This document shows, one piece after another, positions 36,311-44,628 of a stretch of 64,000 nt of DNA. How positions within the stretch are numbered: position 1 is the stretch's first letter; each line of letters opens with the position of its first letter. The translations under genes were made by a program, and so were the position numbers. Location: NCBI RefSeq assembly GCF_002234915.1, contig NZ_NEWD01000016.1, positions 120,829-184,828 of the forward strand, in the 5' to 3' direction. The notes beneath the pieces are model-generated. The model was not told the DNA's origin and made no database searches. It was given only the letters and a program-made list of their open reading frames with translations. This stretch comes from Bifidobacterium vansinderenii. GTDB taxonomy: Bacteria > Actinomycetota > Actinomycetes > Actinomycetales > Bifidobacteriaceae.

Positions 36311-36633
36311 CGTAACCTCCCCTCACATCAAGGTATGCTATTTGTTATAGATCAACTATAACACTTTTGAGATCAATACCCCCTAGTACTTCCCTATTTT
36401 TAATTTGACGATAACCGCAGGAACGAGACATACACACCCCTCCATACTTCGGAAATATGTAAAATCACCACAACCGCAATCCACAGCACAAATACCCCCT
36501 CCAATACCCTTCTGAGAGTCCAACATATGTACATTTATGCATTCACCGATCAACAGTGTTGTTGAATACGTAATGAAACGAATGCAGCAATGTCCGTTCG
36601 TCCCGCTCGAGAACCATCAAGGAGGGTAGATTC
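36311..36633. other. AT-rich intergenic region between the GntR operon and the DUF262 gene
   Basis: 323 nt without a convincing gene. It holds the GntR operator near its left end; the remainder is markedly AT-richer than flanking DNA (for example the TTTTTAATTTGACG stretch) and ends with the AAGGAGGG ribosome binding site of the DUF262 gene. Confidence 0.7.
36343..36363. promoter_or_regulatory. palindromic operator upstream of the GntR gene
   Basis: TGTTATAG (36343-36350), 5-nt spacer ATCAA, CTATAACA (36356-36363): a perfect 8-bp inverted repeat about 33 nt upstream of the GntR start, in the form expected for a YtrA-type regulator binding its own promoter. Confidence 0.8.
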
Positions 36634-38676
36634 GTGCACGGCGATGCGAAGAGACTGACGAAGATGCTTCAGGGAGCCAGTACCCGTTTTGTCATTCCCA
36701 TCTATCAGAGAAACTACGACTGGAAACGAGAACAATGTCAGAGATTGTTCGACGACTTGGAAGACGTGGCCCACGAGAATCGCCAATCACACTTCTTCGG
36801 CAGTATCGTGTCGCAGTCAGATTACGACGACAGGCGGATCCTTATTGATGGGCAGCAGCGCATCACCACTACGTATCTTCTCTTGGCGGCGCTATTGACA
36901 CAAATACAGCAAAACCATATCGAAGTCAATCGTGCCAACCTTTACGATTTCATACGATACGAATATCTTGTGGACCGTTACGATGAGAGCGATCAAAAAC
37001 TCAAGCTTAAGCTTGTCAAGGACGATCAGAATGCCCTCGCACAAGTCATGAACGGCAACGAGGAAAATTTCGTGGAGGGGTCCAACATCACCGAGAACTA
37101 TAGGTACTTCCTCGACCGCATCTCCCACACCGATCTCAACGCCGATCAACTCAAAGATGCAATCGAAAGCCTAGAAGTCATAGACATCAGACTCGAACCA
37201 GACGACGACGCACAGCTCATTTTCGAGAGCCTGAATTCAACTGGTCTGGGGCTCAGTGAAGGGGATAAGATCCGGAACTTCATCTTGATGAATCTTCCGG
37301 AAGCCGAACAAGAGGCCTACTACGAGAAGTACTGGAACCCAATCGAGCAAAACACCGATTATGATGTCAGTGCTTTCATCCGCGACTATCTCACTTCAAG
37401 AACCCGAAGAACCCCCGTCATCAATCGCGTCTATCCCGTTTTCCGCAAGTTCGCCACAAACCACGAAATGGAACCCTTGCTCCAGGAGCTTCTGAGGTTT
37501 TCGGAATATTACGGTTTCATTATTGGCAGACTGCATACCGATCCCAATACGGAAATCGCACTGCATCGACTAGGACTACTTGAAATGGGAGTAGTGAACC
37601 CATTCCTTCTCTCCGTTTTGGAGTATTCGGATAGCGGACACCTTTCGCGCGAAGATCTTGTCAACGCACTCGACGTCGTGGAGAATTACCTGTTCAGGCG
37701 CTGGGTATGCGGTATCGGCACCAACGCACTGAACAAGGTGTTCGAGGATCTGCACTACGAGGCCCTTCGAGCAGTATCCGACGGTGCGGAATACTGCGAA
37801 GCTCTTAAATACGCGTTACTACGCAGGGAAGCCAGCAGCCGCTTCCCCCGTGACGAAGAATTCAAACAGGCGTATTGGAATCGCAACTTCTACGCCATCG
37901 GTCGCAAACGCCTGTATCTGTACGACCGACTGGAAAACTCCGACAACGTGGAACGCGTCAACATCGTTACCATGCTCGAGGATGGGGTTCTTTCCGTCGA
38001 GCACATCATGCCGCAAACTCTCTCACGACAGTGGCGGGAGAGTCTTGGAGAGGATGCTTCCGTCACTCATAAGGAATGGCTGAACCGTATGGGAAACCTG
38101 ACCCTCACAGGGTATAACTCACAGTATTCAAACAGCGAATTTCTCGAGAAACGCAATCGTGATCACGGTTTCGCCGATAGCGGCCTCAAGCTGAATCGTT
38201 ACGTCGCGAGTTGCGACACATGGGGACGGAACGAAATTCTTCAACGGCAAGAGCTTATCTGGAAACGCTTCCTAACGATATGGCCGCAAATCGATACGAC
38301 GTACCACCCCACAGTCAAGGAACACGAGCAGCACTCTCTCGACGAAGACTTCGACTACCGAAACCGCAAGATAGCCGCATATACGTTCCAAGGAGCACGA
38401 CATACGACAAAAACATGGGTAGAGGCAATCCGAGGTGTTCTGGTCTCCTTGTACGAAATCGCGCCGGCCACGATTCACGCGATCGCGGACAGCGACAGAT
38501 TCCCCGCTCGATACTTCTCTCACTCACAAATAAATCGCGGGTTCGAGGTATCAAATAACCTCTGGTTCAATCCAGAGAGCAATACACCAACCAAGATCGG
38601 CATAATGCGGAGGATCATCGAAAAAATACCTGAAGTGGAGAGTACCGATCTCTCTTTTGAGCTATATGACGAATAA
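36634..38676 (+). CDS. DUF262/DUF1524 protein (GmrSD-like, candidate nuclease in phage defence)
   Basis: 680 residues starting at a GTG seven bases after AAGGAGGG. N-terminal DUF262 (ParB-like/Srx fold): FVIPIYQRNYDWKREQCQRLF at about 19-39 and the key ILIDGQQRITTTYLL near 69-83. A DUF1524 HNH-type block follows near 450-500: LSVEHIMPQTLSRQW, then NRMGNLTLTGYNSQYSN. A C-terminal part (RNRKIAAYTFQGARHTTKTW onward) resembles the tail seen in other DUF262 proteins. GmrS and GmrD halves fused in one chain are typical of type IV restriction enzymes against modified phage DNA. It stands alone and has lower GC than its neighbours, consistent with acquisition. Confidence 0.9.
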   Translation: MHGDAKRLTKMLQGASTRFVIPIYQRNYDWKREQCQRLFDDLEDVAHENRQSHFFGSIVSQSDYDDRRILIDGQQRITTTYLLLAALLTQIQQNHIEVNRANLYDFIRYEYLVDRYDESDQKLKLKLVKDDQNALAQVMNGNEENFVEGSNITENYRYFLDRISHTDLNADQLKDAIESLEVIDIRLEPDDDAQLIFESLNSTGLGLSEGDKIRNFILMNLPEAEQEAYYEKYWNPIEQNTDYDVSAFIRDYLTSRTRRTPVINRVYPVFRKFATNHEMEPLLQELLRFSEYYGFIIGRLHTDPNTEIALHRLGLLEMGVVNPFLLSVLEYSDSGHLSREDLVNALDVVENYLFRRWVCGIGTNALNKVFEDLHYEALRAVSDGAEYCEALKYALLRREASSRFPRDEEFKQAYWNRNFYAIGRKRLYLYDRLENSDNVERVNIVTMLEDGVLSVEHIMPQTLSRQWRESLGEDASVTHKEWLNRMGNLTLTGYNSQYSNSEFLEKRNRDHGFADSGLKLNRYVASCDTWGRNEILQRQELIWKRFLTIWPQIDTTYHPTVKEHEQHSLDEDFDYRNRKIAAYTFQGARHTTKTWVEAIRGVLVSLYEIAPATIHAIADSDRFPARYFSHSQINRGFEVSNNLWFNPESNTPTKIGIMRRIIEKIPEVESTDLSFELYDE

Positions 38677-38874
38677 CGATCTCCGGCTCATGCCGATAGT
38701 CCACACTGTTCACACTCGAAACGCCATTGACATCAGGCAATAGGAGTCATCGGCAATTGCCGACAGTATCAAGACCCCGGCCGACGAGTGGCCGTTGCAG
38801 GGCCAGATCGCCGCACCACATTCGACAGCACGGGATCAGACCCCACACCAGCCACTTCGGACACCTCCCTGTCT

Positions 38875-39804
38875 TCAGGAATTCGGCCTCGTTGCATTTC
38901 GACGATTCGAGCAACGTCCACGGTCCTCAAGGGACGGCAGTCCGGCGAGACCGCGACGGCGATTCTCGCGGTCACGGTCTCGCAGAGCCTTGCGCTCGCC
39001 GGCGATGGAATCGGGGGCGGGGAACCAGTGCAGTTGCACGAGCGTCTGGCCGAGGTTCCACAGGTTGTTGGTCACCCAGTAGATCAACACGCCGAACGGC
39101 AGCGTGAATCCGGAGAATACGTAGATCAGCGGGAATGCGAACACCGTCACCTTCTGCATGCGAAACTGCGGGGACTTCATGATCTCGCGGGACGTGTTGC
39201 GGTGCGTCAGCAGCCACTGCATCACCAGCAGAGTGACGCACATCAACGCCACGATCAGGCCGATGGCGACGCGCTCCCCCGCCCCGCTCGCGGTCATGAA
39301 CGTGTCGGCCACGCGCACGCCCAGGAATCGCGACGACTCAATGTCGCCGGCGACAGCACGACCGAGACCGCCGATCGCGGGCGTTGCACCGTTCGCGATC
39401 ATCGGCAGACGCTGCAGTGTGTAGAACAGCGAGCACAGCACCGGCATCTGCACGAGCGCCGGCAGGCATGAGCCCATGGGATTCGCGCCCTCCTTGCGGT
39501 ACAGCTCCATGGTTTCGCGCTGCATGGCCTCCTGCGAGCGCGGGTCCTTTCGCGAGGCGTATTTGCGTTGGATGCGTTGGAGTTGCGGCTGGATGGACTG
39601 CATGCGCCGCATGGATGCCATCTGGCGTATGAACAGCGGCAGCAGGCAGAGGCGGATGACGAGCACCAGCCCCATGATGGACAGGCACCAGGCGAGGCCC
39701 GGTCCGTCGGGCATGCCGAGGGCGACGAGCAGCGCGTGGCCAAGGATAAGTAGTTGGGCGATCAGCCATTCCAACGGCTGAAGAACGGTGGTGATGAATT
39801 GCAT
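38875..39804 (-). CDS. YidC/Oxa1/Alb3 family membrane protein insertase
   Basis: 309 residues from MQFITTVLQPLEW; AGGAC lies before the ATG at 39804. Five membrane segments with the YidC pattern: LVIRLCLLPLFIRQMASMRRMQSIQPQLQRIQRKYA, then MELYRKEGANPMGSCLPALVQMPVLCSLFYTLQ, and the C-terminal FAFPLIYVFSGFTLPFGVLIYWVTNNLWNLGQT. Inserts membrane proteins, alone or with SecYEG. It is not beside rpmH/rnpA, where the housekeeping copy usually lies, so this is probably a second paralogue. The tail is Arg-rich. Confidence 0.92.
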   Translation of the reverse strand: MQFITTVLQPLEWLIAQLLILGHALLVALGMPDGPGLAWCLSIMGLVLVIRLCLLPLFIRQMASMRRMQSIQPQLQRIQRKYASRKDPRSQEAMQRETMELYRKEGANPMGSCLPALVQMPVLCSLFYTLQRLPMIANGATPAIGGLGRAVAGDIESSRFLGVRVADTFMTASGAGERVAIGLIVALMCVTLLVMQWLLTHRNTSREIMKSPQFRMQKVTVFAFPLIYVFSGFTLPFGVLIYWVTNNLWNLGQTLVQLHWFPAPDSIAGERKALRDRDRENRRRGLAGLPSLEDRGRCSNRRNATRPNS

Positions 39805-39949
39805 GATGATGTCCTGACGGGTGGGTGTACCGCTACGCGTTGTCGTGAAACAGTAGCGTGAAACATGTGGAACACGTATGGGGATAGTTGTTTCACGGAG
39901 ATGGGAGTGGTACGCGAATAATGAATCTGAATAAGTCATAAGGTGGCGT

Positions 39950-39997
39950 CACCTCATCCGTCCGACTTTGTCGGACACCTTCCCCTCAAGGGGAAGG
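39950..39997. repeat. dispersed intergenic repeat (TCCG-TTTG-CGGA type), copy 1
   Basis: CACCTCATCCGTCCGACTTT leads into GTCGGACACCTTCCCCTCAAGGGGAAGG; the hairpins TCCGACtttGTCGGA and CCTTCCCCtcaAGGGGAAGG are both present. Very similar copies occur at 43110-43157 and related ones at 40635-40686 and 46160-46212. Confidence 0.85.
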
Positions 39998-40027
39998 AAA
40001 AGAGAAAAGATGAGAGGCGGGCAATAT

Positions 40028-40543
40028 TCAGATTCGGGGGTCAGGAAGGGAGAAGCGGGCCCAGCGCGGCACCCATTGCGGGCGGGCCCAGGAGCGTGCG
40101 GCGTCGGCGACGTGCCGATCGCAACGCAGGGTGGACGGCAGGCCGAGCGCCAGACGCAGCAGCTCGCCGACCGTCGACGATGTCATCGCAACGGCGACCA
40201 GCATTACCATGGTCAGTGCACACAGCATGATCGCGATGCCGCAGATCATCAGCGCGCCACCGAACGACGTTGAGTCCGCACCGGCCGTGGAGGCCATATC
40301 GCCCATGCTGTTCATGCCGAACACCAGCGACGCCATGATCGCGGATACGATCAACGATGCCATGGCACCGTATGGCAGCAGTCGCGCGGAGACACCACCC
40401 TCGGACCGCAGTCGCGCCGAGGTCGCGGTGAGATGCGTACGAATGAGCGCGGACAGCACGCCCAGCACGATCAACGGCAGAACGGTCATGATGAACACGG
40501 CATACTCCACCCGCATGGCGAGCGGCATGCCGGAGAACATCAT
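40028..40543 (-). CDS. hypothetical four-helix membrane protein
   Basis: 171 residues starting MMFSGMPLAMRVEY, with GGAAAGG upstream of the ATG pair. Three to four hydrophobic segments: VFIMTVLPLIVLGVLSALI, ASLIVSAIMASLVFGMNSM and ALMICGIAIMLCALTMVMLVAV. The C-terminal 40 residues are Arg/Trp-rich and hydrophilic. I do not recognise a family. It lies between two copies of a dispersed repeat and shows normal codon use. No close operon partner; the yidC-like gene is 224 nt downstream. Confidence 0.6.
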   Translation of the reverse strand: MMFSGMPLAMRVEYAVFIMTVLPLIVLGVLSALIRTHLTATSARLRSEGGVSARLLPYGAMASLIVSAIMASLVFGMNSMGDMASTAGADSTSFGGALMICGIAIMLCALTMVMLVAVAMTSSTVGELLRLALGLPSTLRCDRHVADAARSWARPQWVPRWARFSLPDPRI

Positions 40544-40634
40544 GGTCGAACCTTTCCGTATTGCGCGAACATCACGAAGAATACGTGTTCATCATAGGTC
40601 GGATGCCGCACCATCCGCGGAATGACATCCGGGA

Positions 40635-40686
40635 CCCTCCCTCAGTCCGACTACGTCGGACAGCTCCCTCCCCGGGAGGGAGCACG
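40635..40686. repeat. dispersed intergenic repeat, copy 2
   Basis: CCCTCCCTCAGTCCGACTAC, GTCGGACAGCTCCCTCC and CCGGGAGGGAGCAC in order, giving the hairpins TCCGACtacGTCGGA and GCTCCCTCCCcgGGAGGGAGC. A further CTCCCTCCGAGGCAGGGAG hairpin follows at about 40711-40730. Confidence 0.8.
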
Positions 40687-40771
40687 TCCTCTTCATCGTC
40701 GTTCTCCCTCCGAGGCAGGGAGATGTCGGGACGAAGTCACGACAGAGGGAGGGATCAGCACCGGAAACCTC

Positions 40772-41755
40772 TTACGCGATGCGCGTGCGGAAATCGCCGT
40801 CAACGATCGCGGCGCGGATGCCGTCGACCGAGCAGGAGACCATACTGCGCACGGCGGCGTCGGTGTAGAACGCCATGTGCTGGGTCATCACCACGTTGGG
40901 GAACTGACGCAGGTAGGCGATGCCGCGGTTGGTGAGAATGTCGGTGCGGCGGTCGCGGTGGATCAGGTCTCCTTCGGTCTCCACGGTGTCGAGCCCGAGT
41001 CCGCCGATCTTCTCGGCCTCGATGTTGTCGATCAGCGCGTCGAGGTCCATAAGCTCGCCGCGGGCGCAGTTGATGAGCACCACGCCGTCCTTCATCTTGG
41101 CGATGGTCTCGCGGTTGATGATGTGGAATGTGGAGTCGAGCAGCGGCATGTGCAGCGTGATCACGTCGCTCTGCGCGTATAGAGTCTCCAGATCCACGTA
41201 TTCGGCATGCTCGGCGACCTTCGGGTTCGGATGCGGATCGTAGGCGAGGATGCGGCAGCCGAAGCCGGTGAGACACTGGATCACGGTGGCGCCGATGCGG
41301 CCGGTTCCCATCACGCCGACGGTGAGATTGCGCAGCTCGCGGCCCTGTAGCCCTTCGAGCGAGAAATCGTAGACCTGGCCGCGCCACAGGGCGGGCTTGT
41401 AGTTGCGCAGCACGAGCAGGATGAACATCACCGTGTATTCGGCCACGCCGTTGGGCGCGTAGTCGGCGTTGAGCACCATGATGCCGCGGCGCTTGGCGGC
41501 GTTGAGGTCGATATGGTTGTAGCCGATGGTGCGCGTGGCGACCACCTTGACTCCGGCGTCGGCGAGCGCGTCGATCATCGCGGCGTCGATGTGGCTCTGG
41601 CCGAGGATGCTCACGCCGTCGCAGCCGGCCGCAAGACCGACGTTGGACGGGTCGAGACATTCGGCGTGGAGCTCGACATCCACGCCGACCCGGTTCGATT
41701 CGTCGGTGAATGATTCGCGTTCGTCGTCGCGCACTTCGAAAGCGGCGATCTTCAT
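40772..41755 (-). CDS. D-isomer-specific 2-hydroxyacid dehydrogenase (D-lactate dehydrogenase-like)
   Basis: 327 residues. NAD-binding motif VGVMGTGRIGATVIQCLTGFG, upstream TRTIGYNHIDLNAAKRRGI, and catalytic Arg in LINCARGELMD, Glu in TVETEGDL and His in VVMTQHMAFYT. The pattern is closest to D-lactate dehydrogenases and VanH-type enzymes reducing pyruvate or related 2-keto acids. In a heterofermenter it could contribute to lactate or to D-hydroxyacid handling; the substrate is not decided by sequence. Monocistronic; tandem palindromes lie in its upstream region shared with the next gene. Confidence 0.92.
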   Translation of the reverse strand: MKIAAFEVRDDERESFTDESNRVGVDVELHAECLDPSNVGLAAGCDGVSILGQSHIDAAMIDALADAGVKVVATRTIGYNHIDLNAAKRRGIMVLNADYAPNGVAEYTVMFILLVLRNYKPALWRGQVYDFSLEGLQGRELRNLTVGVMGTGRIGATVIQCLTGFGCRILAYDPHPNPKVAEHAEYVDLETLYAQSDVITLHMPLLDSTFHIINRETIAKMKDGVVLINCARGELMDLDALIDNIEAEKIGGLGLDTVETEGDLIHRDRRTDILTNRGIAYLRQFPNVVMTQHMAFYTDAAVRSMVSCSVDGIRAAIVDGDFRTRIA

Positions 41756-41896
41756 ATTCGGTTCTCCTTGACTGACATCGTTGACTTCACTGGCGTCCGG
41801 CGATGTGCGGCCTGTCTTTTCACGACCGCCATACGGTTCGATCAGTTCGCCGGACGCGATCCGTATGCCATCTTAGCGAGCGCGACACGCGAACTT

Positions 41897-41937
41897 CTTT
41901 CCATCTTGGAAAGAGGTATGCTTTCCACAACGGAAAG
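41897..41937. promoter_or_regulatory. tandem CTTTCC-N5-GGAAAG palindromes
   Basis: CTTTCC-ATCTT-GGAAAG at 41897-41913 and CTTTCC-ACAAC-GGAAAG at 41921-41937. Both are perfect 6-bp inverted repeats with 5-nt spacers, 24 bp apart centre to centre. They lie 54-94 nt upstream of the membrane protein gene at 41991 and contain a TATGCT that could be a -10 box. The winged-helix regulator encoded two genes on is the obvious candidate binder. Confidence 0.75.
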
Positions 41938-41990
41938 AGGTTTTTCTCGATCCATACCACCGTTCACCGGTTCATCGTCGGGAGGATGCG

Positions 41991-42695
41991 ATGACAGACG
42001 AAACACGAAACCCGGAGGCCGATTCGCAGGCCGCAGCAACCGATTCAGAAAAGGAAAGGACCGACATGCCCATCGACACGGCCACAGCCCCCGTCATGAC
42101 GAATACCGTTGCAGACGGCGGCAAAGCCACACCCTCAAGCCCCGCTCCCGGAATCGACGCCCTCGGAGCCATGGATGCGCTGAACAGCCTGCATGAACTG
42201 AATTCAGACCGAGATCGCATGGCCAAACGATCGGAGCGCGGGATGAGAGCAATGTGTGTTCGCGCTTCCTGGATTTACGGCCTCATGGCCTTCGTCTATT
42301 GGGGTGTCGGTTTGATGTTTGGCGGATATTTCTATTCGGATATTGGATATATCACCATCATGGCGGCATTAGCGCTGCTCATGATCGCCGCATTCGTTGT
42401 TATCATCCGTTACCAAAAAGCCACCGGCATATCGGCGTTCACCCTGGCTCCAAATAAACGCAAAGCCGCCCACGACACTCAATTCATTGTCGCCAGCATC
42501 TCGACCACGGTTGCACAGATAGTGCTGCCCTGGATCGGTTTCGCATGGGGATTCATCGGCGGCAATTGGATCGGAGCCGTCGTCCTTGCCGTGCTCACCG
42601 CGCTGGCGATCTATGGGCTGGAACGCTGGCACATCCGGGAATGGACCCGCGTAAGCAGGCTCCCCGTTGTTCCGGAGGAGGATCCACATGCCTGA
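41991..42695 (+). CDS. hypothetical membrane protein upstream of winged-helix regulator
   Basis: 234 residues. The first 85 are hydrophilic, Ala/Asp/Thr-rich and probably disordered and cytoplasmic; then four membrane segments in two pairs (WIYGLMAFVYWGVGLMFGG, IMAALALLMIAAFVVII, then IVLPWIGFAWGFIGGNWIG and AVVLAVLTALAIYGL). The C terminus overlaps the regulator start by 8 nt, so the two are cotranslated. GGAGGA precedes the ATG. Family not recognised; such pairs are often a regulator with a membrane protein it controls, here next to an ABC exporter. Confidence 0.8.
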   Translation: MTDETRNPEADSQAAATDSEKERTDMPIDTATAPVMTNTVADGGKATPSSPAPGIDALGAMDALNSLHELNSDRDRMAKRSERGMRAMCVRASWIYGLMAFVYWGVGLMFGGYFYSDIGYITIMAALALLMIAAFVVIIRYQKATGISAFTLAPNKRKAAHDTQFIVASISTTVAQIVLPWIGFAWGFIGGNWIGAVVLAVLTALAIYGLERWHIREWTRVSRLPVVPEEDPHA

Positions 42696-43014
42696 TAAAT
42701 CAAACGATTCTCCGATTGAGCCGAAGTTTGACGAGACGATTCACGCGCCGATCCGACTGCGGATCTGCGGAATGCTCGACGCGTACGGCAAGCTGCGGTT
42801 CGACGCGCTGCGGGACACGCTCGACGTGAGCGACGCCGTCTGCTCCAAGCATCTGAAGACGCTCGCAGACCGTGGATACGTGACACTGAGCAAGAAGGCG
42901 GAACGTGACAGCGGCAAGGGCTACAAGGTCACCTGGGTATCGTTCACCGACGTCGGACGAACCGCCTTCCAAGCCCACGTCGCCGCTCTGAAGCAGATCG
43001 TCGCCGGCGGCTAG
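42688..43014 (+). CDS. winged-helix transcriptional regulator (HTH_34 type)
   Basis: 108 residues from MPDKSND, with GGAGGAGGAT before the ATG at 42688. The fold is visible: FDETIHAPIRLRICGMLDAYGKLRFDALRDTLDVSDAVCSKHLKTLADRGYVTLSKKAERDSGKGYKVTWVSFTDVGRTAFQAHVAAL is the MarR/ArsR-like winged helix called HTH_34 (the full run is positions 15-100). These small regulators usually repress their own operon, which here begins with a membrane protein and may include the ABC genes 286 nt downstream. Confidence 0.9.
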   Translation: MPDKSNDSPIEPKFDETIHAPIRLRICGMLDAYGKLRFDALRDTLDVSDAVCSKHLKTLADRGYVTLSKKAERDSGKGYKVTWVSFTDVGRTAFQAHVAALKQIVAGG

Positions 43015-43028
43015 CCGATCTTCCCCGG

Positions 43029-43190
43029 CTCTCCTCTCCGAGTGGAGCTGTCACCGCAGGTGACTTGAGGGGAGGTGCGGCCGAGCACCAACCAAGCTCC
43101 GAACACGGTCACCTCATCCGTCCGGCTTTGCCGGACACCTTCCCCTCGAGGGGAAGGACAAGGGGAAACACCATCTCCCCTCAGCGAGGG
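43029..43190. repeat. dispersed intergenic repeat, copy 3 with adjoining variants
   Basis: The best copy is 43110-43157 (hairpins TCCGGCtttGCCGGA and CCTTCCCCtcgAGGGGAAGG). It is preceded at 43029-43083 by a divergent inverted-orientation variant containing TCACCGCAGGTGA and followed by CTCCCCTCAGCGAGGGG near 43171-43187. The intergenic region 43015-43299 holds nothing else recognisable before the ABC gene. Confidence 0.8.
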
Positions 43191-43299
43191 GGTCAACAGG
43201 AGAGATCGTTTCCCAAAAATAGGTATCTATCAACCACTCATTGTCATTGGGTTGGCGTGAGCCTGCCCAAAATTCCCTCATCACGCATTCGAGGCTCAT

Positions 43300-44589
43300 A
43301 TGAAAGCCATCTTCTACAAGGATCTGCTGCAGGTTCGTCGCAATACCGGACTGCTGATCATGCTGATCGTGACCGGCATCATGACGGTGCTGTTCATCGT
43401 ACTTGCGACGGTCATCCAGCCCGGCAGAACATTCGCCACGGTATTGCTGCAGATCACGCTGATCCTGTTTCTCATGTCGTTCGTGCCCACCTGCGCGATG
43501 GAGCTCGTCCGCGGCGACATCGGCAACGGCACACTGACCGCGTTCACGGCGAGCGGACGGCCAAAACGGCAGTATCTGATCGCACAGGTGATCGTTGCAC
43601 TCATACCGTCCGGCGCGCTCGGTGCGCTGATCGTGCTGGCGTTCCGCCTGCTCGTACCATCGCTGCGCACTGTCATCACCGGCGCAAACGGCCTCCTGCT
43701 GCTGAGCGAACCGCTACTGGCCGCATTCGTTCTGTTTCTCTGGTCAATCTTCTTCAAAGGAAAGGCACTCATCATGACCGCAACCACCACCAAGCCCATC
43801 ACCGATTCCATCAATGGACAATCCAAGCCCGTCGCGGGCACGCCGATCGCCGTATCCGTAAGGGACATGACCTTCGGATACAAGAGACGCAAGCCCGTGC
43901 TCAGTCATATCAGCCTTGACGTTCCTGCCGGCCAGTCGATCGGCATTCTGGGCTACAACGGCGTGGGCAAGACCACTCTGTTCGGCGTGATCCTCGGCCT
44001 GCTGCGCCCGCAGCACGGCGACGCGGTGATCAACGCGGACGTGTTCCCCTCCATGCGGGACGTGTTCCAGCTCACCGACTCGAACAATCTGACCGCCGAT
44101 ATGACCGTGCGAGAGAATATCCGCTTCCGTGCCATGCTCTACGCCACACATGAGAATCCGCATCCGGTGGACGTCGCACATCTGGACGAGCTGCCGATGG
44201 TCCGGGCATTCGAATTGGGCGAGCATCTGGACAAGAAGGTGAGGGAGCTGTCGTCGGGATTGAAGAAGCGCGCCGGCATTGTGACGGGCATGCTGTTCGA
44301 ACCGAAGCTCATCATGCTCGACGAACCCACCAACGCCGTGGACCCGCTCACCCGGCAGCTGCTCATCGAACTCATGAAGCAGCTTCGGGCTGACGGCCGC
44401 ACGATCATGACGATCACGCATGATCTCGACTACTGCTGGGAGGTGACCGACCGCGTGGTGATCCTTGACAACAGGCATCTGGTCAGGGACTGCATGACCC
44501 ATGATTTCGCGGATTACCAGACGTTCATGGAAGCCGCCACGCTCGGTAGAGAAACCACCGACGTGGACTTCGGCCTGCATACGAAATAA
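43300..44589 (+). CDS. ABC exporter: truncated permease fused in frame to ATPase
   Basis: 429 residues in one frame. Residues 1-150 look like an ABC-2 permease (MKAIFYKDLLQVRRNTG, then five hydrophobic segments), paralogous to the separate permease encoded next (MKAILWKDWMICRRSRP). Residues 158-429 are a complete ATPase: Walker A GYNGVGKTT, signature LSSGLKKRAGI, Walker B LIMLDEP and the switch ITHDLDY. The junction contains a normal-looking ribosome binding site and start (AAAGGAAAGG then ATG at 43774), so the ATPase could also be made alone. The permease part lacks its last helix or two. This fits an in-frame deletion that joined two former genes. Confidence 0.85.
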   Translation: MKAIFYKDLLQVRRNTGLLIMLIVTGIMTVLFIVLATVIQPGRTFATVLLQITLILFLMSFVPTCAMELVRGDIGNGTLTAFTASGRPKRQYLIAQVIVALIPSGALGALIVLAFRLLVPSLRTVITGANGLLLLSEPLLAAFVLFLWSIFFKGKALIMTATTTKPITDSINGQSKPVAGTPIAVSVRDMTFGYKRRKPVLSHISLDVPAGQSIGILGYNGVGKTTLFGVILGLLRPQHGDAVINADVFPSMRDVFQLTDSNNLTADMTVRENIRFRAMLYATHENPHPVDVAHLDELPMVRAFELGEHLDKKVRELSSGLKKRAGIVTGMLFEPKLIMLDEPTNAVDPLTRQLLIELMKQLRADGRTIMTITHDLDYCWEVTDRVVILDNRHLVRDCMTHDFADYQTFMEAATLGRETTDVDFGLHTK

Positions 44590-44628
44590 TGCGATGCCGC
44601 AACGCGACTTATTGCAAAGGAGATACTG

